From: Psococerastis gibbosa
Taxonomy: Eukaryota; Arthropoda; Insecta; Psocodea; Psocidae
Assembly: GCA_963971405.1 (NCBI GenBank)
Contig: OZ020492.1
Location: 21,606,204-21,670,203 of the forward strand
Direction of reading: 5' to 3'
DNA length: 64,000 nt
Shown: in pieces, positions 10,701 through 19,700 of the stretch
Layout: every line of letters starts with the position of its first letter
How positions within the stretch are numbered: the first letter of the stretch is position 1
Notes under the pieces: model-generated
What the model was told of the DNA's origin: nothing
The model's database searches: none
What the model saw: only the letters and a program-made list of their open reading frames with translations
Made by a program: the position numbers and the translations under genes

Positions 10701-13700
10701 AAGACAAGAAGAACAAATATTGCAATAAAAGCTTTATATAACATATTCCATTCACTACTCGATTCATCAGAGCTCTTACAAAAACTTTTAATTAATACCC
10801 CAAATAGACGATGAGAGGGTGGAGAAATCAATAGTTTATTATACTAATGGGTCAATGGGGAGAAAATTGGTCAATTGTAAGTCAAAAATGGAGAAAGATA
10901 GGAAATCAGGGGTATACCAACTATTATGTGAAGATTGTGATTGTTCTTATGTTGGACAAACAGGAAGACATTTTAAGAAGAGACTACATGAGCATTTTAA
11001 AGGAATTGGTAAATAGATACACAAACAATGCTAGCCCAACATATGGAACACAGGACATTCATGTACCTTTAAAGATTTTAAAATATTACATATTTATATT
11101 ACAGCCAACAAAGGGAAATTGCTGGATAATCTTGAAGCCATTGAAATAAAAGAAGCTCCCTAAAAGAAGGCCTCTATTAAACGATATAACCTTTTATCAC
11201 TGGAATCAAGTATGAAATTTTCTGTGTGTACACACTTGCTCAAAACAATACCTCGGAAAGAATGGGAATGCAAATGGGTATACAAAATAAAGAAAACTTC
11301 TGACGGACAGATTTCTCGTTATAAAGAAAGACTTGTGGCCAAGGGCTATACACAGAAGGAGGGCATTGCCTATCAAGAAACGTACTCATGTCCAAGGCCT
11401 CTGCAATTATTTCAATTAATTATTTGCTTTTATATTGCCTAACTGTACGATAGGTATTATTTTACTATCATTGGCACATGGCACTTTGTATATGGCCAAA
11501 CCGCCAATTAAATCGAGAATACAATTCCGGATTTAATTGGCTAATTACAGGAGCCAGATTATGAAAGTCTGACCATGTGAATTCGGAATAACAATTATAG
11601 CGACGTATATTGACATTTAGGCATTATTAAAAAAACTTAGCATTAATTCGCAGAGACGGTATTTCATTTTATAGGATTTGTCGTAGTTAAAATGAAAAAA
11701 AAATACGCACCTTTGACACCAGGAAGAGCTGAATGACACGGATTGTTGGCGGCGGCGATTTGCTGGGATTGAGGCGGTGCTGGTTGCTGTTGATAGCGAG
11801 GCGACATCTCTGGCCCAGGTACCTGCGGCTGATTTCCTTGGCCTGGGCTATTATTGCTTGTCGTTGGTGTTTTACATGATGGCGTGTCTGCCATTTGATT
11901 ATGACTTCTGTAAAATCGAAACGAGTTCATTGAAAACGTTAACAGTTTTTGTTCCGGTAGATGCGCTACCTACTCACTCATTGGAAAAAGCCCAAGGTTT
12001 CCGTTATTAGCTTAAACGGAAGCTTTCCATAACCTTGCATCAGAAGTTCCAAAAAAGGTCCCATCAATTTTAGGAAGTCTCCATATACAAGTTGCAATGA
12101 CGCAAATGCTGGCTCATGGCAATTGTTACAGTTCCGTAAGCTACCCAACACTTTTTTTTTAGCTAAGCTACATTTACTTGTTCTTACTACCGGTACCTAC
12201 TTCTCTTTTTCACCAAATGCCTCTTCTATCGAAGGTCTGCGATCATTATGGCATTTGTAAACACATCGTGTAAAGACAACGTACATGTGACTCCCCAAGA
12301 GGAAGTCAAGTACATAAGTAGAGTATCGGATGTACTTAGTCATGATGACTGCATTAGGGAATTGTAATGCAGTAGTTTCCCATTGCCTTCTGCATCCTTA
12401 TACTATTGACTCTTCATTGAGTACCTCCGCCTTCGGGACCTAGCCCCAGGACAAAAAAGTGCCCTAGTAGTGGTTGCATATTTAGGGGTGGCAACTATTC
12501 GCCATATTCACATAATTACGCTTTCAGACCGATTTTATTGCTACTGTGAATTTTTCTAGACAAGCCGTAACCACTAGACTTGTCACCACACCCTCCGATT
12601 ATGCCACTGCATGGTCGGGGACTGCTTATTCGCTATATTCGCAGCTAGCCACCGTATCTGGTGGCCTTTTGGTTACCTGCCACCTTCGACCCCGTAGCCT
12701 GCAGCTCAGGCCTAGCAGTACCTACTAGATTTAATTAATTAACAAATTTTCATTTCGTGGGGGTCAAGCCCAATAAGCTCCCTCTTGGCTACGGCCATGT
12801 CGTAAGAGGAAGGTAGATTTTAACAAACAGACCCATATTTCACTCAATTTAGCCTAAATATTATTTTTGCAATGTAACCTACATCCAATATGCCGAATTT
12901 TAAGTTCATATAGGCATACAGAACTATTCAACTAATTCTAGATCTAAAATTTTAATATGAACTACAATTAAAATTTCTATGAGTTACGATATAGCTCATC
13001 CCTTCTGTGAAATTCTCACATTACTCAATAGAATGCACCTTGTCATGCTAAACAAGGCGAAAATTGTAAACATATTTATCAATAATAAAACATTAGAGGT
13101 ATGTTCGCACAGTTTTTACATATGATAGTGTTTTCCGACATTGGTTCGAACAGTTCCACAAAACTCTTAATTTTTTTCAATTAAATTAACTATGGGCCAA
13201 AACTGAAAAAAAATCGTCGAAACTAAGTGTTAATCCAAGGTTTTATGGTGAGGTTATAGCTTCAGAAAATGGCATATTGTTTGTTCTCCTACCTAATTGA
13301 ATTCACAAGAAACTCTGATTTTGATAGCTAATAATAATAATAATAATAATAAGCTGCCTGCTATACAATTTTGAAATTACTTTGCATTACGGAAAAATTT
13401 ATAGAAATTTTTTTTTTAAAGAAAACATGGTTTGAAGTTTGATTTCCCTTTGATCCTTAATTCGTGTCCGCTCCAATCACCAAATGCAGCCCCTGAGTAA
13501 ATATTGCCAACTAAATACAACAACTAGTTCCAACGTCACGGATCAAATTTTGTTGAATTATCAAAACCATCCTGTAACCTCCTCCCCCTCTCGGCTCCCC
13601 CTCCTCTACATAATATCAGAATGATAGGCCTAACGCTGTTTGTGGATTTGGGGCAAGCGGATTAAAAGGTCTCAGAATCATTTGTGTACCGTAGTAGGTA

Positions 13701-16700
13701 GTTATTTTTTGCCTGGGGAATGGGACATGGAAGGGTTGTTGTTTGTTCGTCTTATTAGTCCTTTTATCTGCGACAGACACTTGCCTACAGGACCATCAAG
13801 CGGTTTAACCCTTAATTGTCATATAACAATTTGCTTTTGACGCATGAGAAACACTTAGTTGCCAGTTTATAATTTTATAAAAAATATACAACAAATAAAA
13901 ATATTATTGATTATTAATTAAATGTACCACATGTACTAGTATATAAATAAATAAAATGAAATAATAAATGAAATAAAGACTTTTTTGGTTCTATTACTAG
14001 GCCAACCTAGCGGAGTTAGGACTATAAAGCCCTGTCTTACACCCAACTGGGAAGACCTGGGACCGCCTGCTTTACATATAGGACGCATAAGAAAAAAAAA
14101 CATATTGCATGCAAAACATTATTGTAACTCACAATTACTATGATTCAGTTTATTTCCACCCCCCCCCCCCACTTTTTTAAAAATAATATATGGAGCATTA
14201 GAAATTAAGATTCTGTTACACCTAAAATATACCTTCATATCTTGTGATTCCAGGACAGCAGCTCTTTGATATTGATAGATTAATATAATATATAGCTACA
14301 GACCACTTCCAAAAGGTCTTCACTGCGTGTTAAGCCTAAAGTACATATACTTCTAGAATGGTAGTACAGTATGCCACATTAAAGCTCACGCACAATGGTG
14401 AAGCAATGCCTTCCTTCAAACTTGTATTAGGCTGCTTCTGTATTGTAAGTTCTTGCCCTTCAAAATTATTGAGATATTGAATTTGCTGCGGAGAAGGCAC
14501 TGGCATCAAATTGGGTTCTTTACTGCAATTGCTGCCTTGTTTACAAGCTTTCGAAACACTGCCCGCTCTGGAATACATATCTGAAACAATGAATGTTCCG
14601 TGGAAAACAACAAAGTCTCTATAGTTTCATGGACCAAAATTATGAACAGAATGAGAAAAGTACTTTCAAATAAACCATAAAACATAGGGTACCTACAGAA
14701 TGCTCACCTTTGTTAGAAGTAGGCGACATAGACGCAGATACGGGGGTTTCCGGATTACTGGATGGCAATTTTGAGCATATTGGAGAATCTTGGTTCGTCG
14801 GTGGGCTGCATGTAGTCATTTTTACCATTTTACTAACGTCAGAAGGCGAATTAAGATCGGAGGAAGTTCTCGGTGATGGAAGTGAGAGATTTGAGGTTGT
14901 GTTGCTCGGTGAGCCTAGAAGGTACAGAACAAATAAAACATATAAAACACATAAAACCATATTGCCAGCTGAAGTTGACCGTTAATAGAAATATAACACG
15001 ACAATAGACAATATATAATTATATATATTTCATTTTAACCTCAAGATACAATGCAATGGCCAATAGGGAACTAGATTGTTTATCTAGCTAATGAACATGG
15101 ACCATAAATGTCTAGCACTCGCGCTTGCACACTTTTGTACAGGCCAGTCTATCTCAAACGGGTTATAAACTAACGTGAATTTAGACTGGTTTGGATTATT
15201 CCCCAGGTAGCGTTTTTAAGACATGCCGAGACAGCCTCAACAAGGTATAAGGATCGTCATATGTATCATGCAAAGACGAAGTTTCGGCCGATCGACAGCA
15301 TCGGCTATTTCATTGATAGCTCGGCCGGATGTCAGCATAAAAGCAATAACCGTAACTACTAGGTAATAGTCTAGTAAATTAAGTAAATTTACCTGGTGTC
15401 GGACTTGGTACAGCTATTGGAACGCTGGCAGAGCGCACCGTTTGATGGTAGGGAGGAGGCGGACCTTGTATTCCTTGCATAGAAGGCATCCCACTCAGCA
15501 TTTGAGGTGGCACATTGCCTTGCATGGGTGACAAGCCACCTTGCATTTGAGGCCCCATCACACCCATTCCAAGTCCCACTTTGGGGCAAGGAGCTCCACC
15601 ACGAGGCACGGGGCTTTCAGTCCTTTGCCCTTTCTTTTTTCTATCTTCATAGAACTGGTGTTGAAGTTTTTGCCATTCCATTTGTGCTGCCACACAGTGG
15701 CTGGCATTGCCACTCATTATTTTCTGCTGCAACATTAAGAAATAGAATTAGTTAAAAGTCAAGCTGATTAAAACCTCTCTGACTTGCACCATACCCGAGA
15801 ATAGCCAAACTGTGAGTGACTATAATACTATAGTAGTCGTCACCGATTTCAATGTTCAGTTTGAATAGTGGAAATATTTAATTTTGTATGATACACAATA
15901 TCTTGGTGCCATCATTGCAGTTCACAATTTGTTTCTTAGCAAAATACAGACTTTTTATTTTTTAACACGTTTCAATATTTTGCAAGAGGTAAATGACAAT
16001 TTTCATGCGTTATTCAGCAGGATAGGTCATTACAATGAAAGACGTTCGCAATAATTGCTAAGACAAAAATCGTAATCGAGCTGATTTGAGTTTAGAGTCC
16101 AACCTTTCACAGTACTTTTGGAATGCCCTGTCACTCAGTGGCCAGTTATTATATGCCTACCTGCATTGGAATAGGACTGGAGTCAGAAAGAGGTTCTCCA
16201 GGTTCACCAGGACCCATAGCCATATTGCTGGAGGGATTGACAAGTGGGGATCCAACCATGTTTGTAGGAGGATTCACCATAGGCGACCCCATCGGTCCCT
16301 AATATAAGCAAATATTAATACACAATTCACACGTCGCAGAACCAGAACTGATCAACAGACTGACGAGAATTATTTTATTAATGAAACATTACTGAAAGAC
16401 TTCATTCATAATATAGCGCAAATATAAATTTGGTGAGAGCAAAGTGGAACAGGGAATATAGTTTAGACTGCAAAATACACCCATTAAGATTATGCGGCAA
16501 TATTACTATAGGAACCATAGAAATTGTCATTTTATCTTCGACAGTGAGCCACACAGAGTGTCCTACATATTCCAATGCGCCAAGTGAAATCGCCGTACGC
16601 AACGCATGGTCACCCATAGAAACCAGAAACCCTTCACAGGGTGGATGGCCTATCAAGCAGTCATACATATATTGTATTGTATTGTCGTTGCTTTGAAAAT

Positions 16701-19700
16701 TGGTATCAATGAAAATATTCTGTAATGTTTTGGAGGAATACATTTTTACTTTACTTTACTTCATCATTTGTCCGGAGACGATCTGAAAGGATGATTCAAA
16801 ATATTAAAATGCACATGGCTAATTTTCAAAACGTTTCGCTTTAACACCAGAATAGTCCAATTGGTAAAGAACTGGACTATTAAATGGAAGGTCGAGGTTG
16901 GACATAAAGGATAAAATTCCGTTCACCTTACCCTAATTAACACCTTGCCTTTACCAATAGGGAAAAAACGCAGCTGCCGGGAAAGTTGCAGACAACAATA
17001 ACCCAAATAGAGCAATTCGGACAGTGGACAAGAAAGTCCTACCAGTTCTCAGGCCTAGGCCCTCAATGGTTTTTTTTTCTTTTTTTGTTGCCCTAGCCTG
17101 AAACCGCATGTCATTAGGGTGTAGTTATAGTCAATTGTGTTATGTCTTAAGTTCATGCAATTCATAAAGAATATGAAATGGAATGAAACATTGGAAGTGA
17201 AATTAAAAAAGCTTCATCTTACCTCGATCGTGGACCGACCGGTGCGGCCTTGGCTAGACCCATTTGGGTTTCCATTTGGTGGGCCATCAGGATTCATTCG
17301 AGGATTGCCAAATTCGTCAGTTGCCGGGGCCTGATTTTCAGGAAACAGCATCTACAATTAATATAATAACGAAATAAGGACTCATCTGTTGATCAATGAG
17401 GAACGCGCATGCGGCCAGTGCCAAGATTTAGAACATCTGTTCCTGTGCAGCTTTTGCCCCCACCGCTGCACACCTGAAGACCTGTGGGAGGCCAATGTGG
17501 CGGCTATGAATTTCGCCCAGTTTTGGACGCGCTTGGACACGAAAAAGTAAAGTAAAGTAATGAGGAACGCCCCCACAAGAAGAAGGGTTTCACTCAAAGA
17601 TGTTGGAAACATATTAAGTATATTTAGCAAATAAACTGTCATGCGTTGAATAGTGTGCTTATGCAAAAAATGCATCAAAATGGCTGGGAAAGTTTCTAAC
17701 CTGCTGCATTTTTCTGAGTGTAGCTAACTGTTCTTCCCGATGCTGCCTCTGCTGTGGTGTGAGGTTCTCAGTAGGTACTTTAGTCCCTGTTAATGTAAAT
17801 TGAGACATTCCTTGGAAACTGGCATCTGCCATGGAAGGTTGTCTGGGCCCAATGCACCCTTTGTCTCTTTCAATGGTTGTTCGCATAGGCCCTCCACAAC
17901 CCATGTTTCCGTGACCCATGTTCGCCTAGAAAAATTGTTTTGACATCCTGTAGCAGAACAGCAGAACAGTTTGACCATTTCGAACAGTTGAGACAGTGCA
18001 TTAATCTCATAACCAAATCACTAGCCATACTGTCTTTAGCAGATTATCTAGCGATCGGAACTCCATATCTAACTCAAAATTTCGAACTGAATGCATTTTA
18101 GTCAATTCCAATTCGAAGTAATAAAAAGGCACATTTTCAAAAGAAATGAGTAGGTTTATTTTAAAAAAATATTTGCATGTATTTCTAATGCGTTTTGGTG
18201 CATTTCAGTCGTTAAATATCAACAAAACTCACTACATTCCTCGCCAACGACATACTGAATTATTACATAACATTATTTGCAAATGGAGTGAAAGCAATTG
18301 GATGTTTGGAATTTATTTATGAGGCACCCGATTCTTCATTCGCGTGCAAATTTCAGACACTACATACCTGTTGATTCCATACGTTAATCGGTGGAAAGTC
18401 AGGATGCACTTCACGATTGTGTACTATGTCCTGGGGATCTGGAAGATGATCCAAATCTGTCATGGGACCGCTAGGTCCCATCATGCGGGGGCCGGACATG
18501 GGCCCCATCGGACCTGGGGGCGTTACCCCTTTCCCAGTCATGTGTAGCGGTGGGCCAGTGGGAACTACTGGACTGCCACCAAACACGGTTTTCTGTTTAA
18601 ATTGTGCGAGAGTGTTTAGCCACTGCGCAGGACTTTGTCTGTTAAACTGGTTCAGCTTTAACGGATGTTTCTAAAACAAAAATAAAGGGAAATATACCAG
18701 ACAATGTGCAGAAACTGTACAGATGCCCACAAATTATTTCACAGCCGATGCATACGGTATTACTTTAAATTGTAATTTCCAAACGTCAAAAACCGATCTT
18801 ACGCAATGTGGAGCTTACCTCAAGGTATTTTTTGGTACCAGGTTGTGCACAATGGTACGCGATAATACTTTGGAACTGGCCTTGCAACACAGAGTCAGCA
18901 GCCTTGTTTGCTAATGAGGTCGAAAAAACAAAAATTTGACTCTGTTGTTGCATGTACTGAGCTTCCATCGTTCCAGGCTGCTTATTTATTACATTGCTAG
19001 GCAATGGCTGAACTCCAGCAGGTCCTAAAATAAATTTAGATTATGAAATAAATGCAATAAAAATTAAATCAATTTAGTTACGTTTGTCCGCGTATCGGCG
19101 TATGCAAAAATGTTGCTGAAATATAAAATGTTGGAGCAGAAATTGGAAAGAATACTATTACTGTATCATAAATCATAAATCTATAGCTTTTAACTGGCTG
19201 TCTTATTGTATTTTCAACAATTGAACAGAACCGTAACAATGCATCAAAAAATGCCCTCTGGCCCAAATTCAAAGAAATTAATACCAGTATGTGTAGGTGG
19301 TGTAGGTCCTGTAGCGGGTTCTCCAGTGGGCGGCCCAGTGGTTAGCATTACATTTTCATTCCCCTCTGTAAACACAAAAGTCATGGTAAATACATTGGCG
19401 TAAATTCCCATAATTTCTGGGGGGGGGGGCTTTAGGACCCCAAGACTTTGATCCTCCGGAGAAAAAAAATCGATAAATGGGCCCAAATTAATGAGGTTTT
19501 ACGCATATTATATCCTGGAGAAAGGGGAGCCCGGGGGTCTCTCCCGGAGAAAAAAAATTGATAAATGGGCCCAAATTAGTGAGGTTTTACGAATATTCTA
19601 CGCTGGAGAAAGGGGGGCCCGGGGGTCTCCCCCGGAGAAAATGCATAAAAAATAGGTCTGAAATATTGGGGTTTTAATAAGCATTTTGAGTAATATGATT

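Larger units (their letters stand above)
7310..10813 (+). mobile_element. LINE-A copy 1 (CR1/jockey-like non-LTR retrotransposon), 3' end lost
   Basis: Two-ORF LINE in the lgs intron, opposite in strand to the gene. Homology with the copy at 23033-27052 starts near 7318 at CAAACTAAAGCAGAGC. It is cut at 10813, where Penelope sequence begins in place of the LINE 3' end. It has indels and stops in both ORFs and is inactive. Confidence 0.92.

Noticed and set aside
14388-14391. GTGAGC as donor of lgs exon 11
   Set aside because: It has a stronger consensus but leaves phase 0, which would shift exon 12 out of frame; GTGCGT two bases earlier joins correctly and recreates SPLSH.
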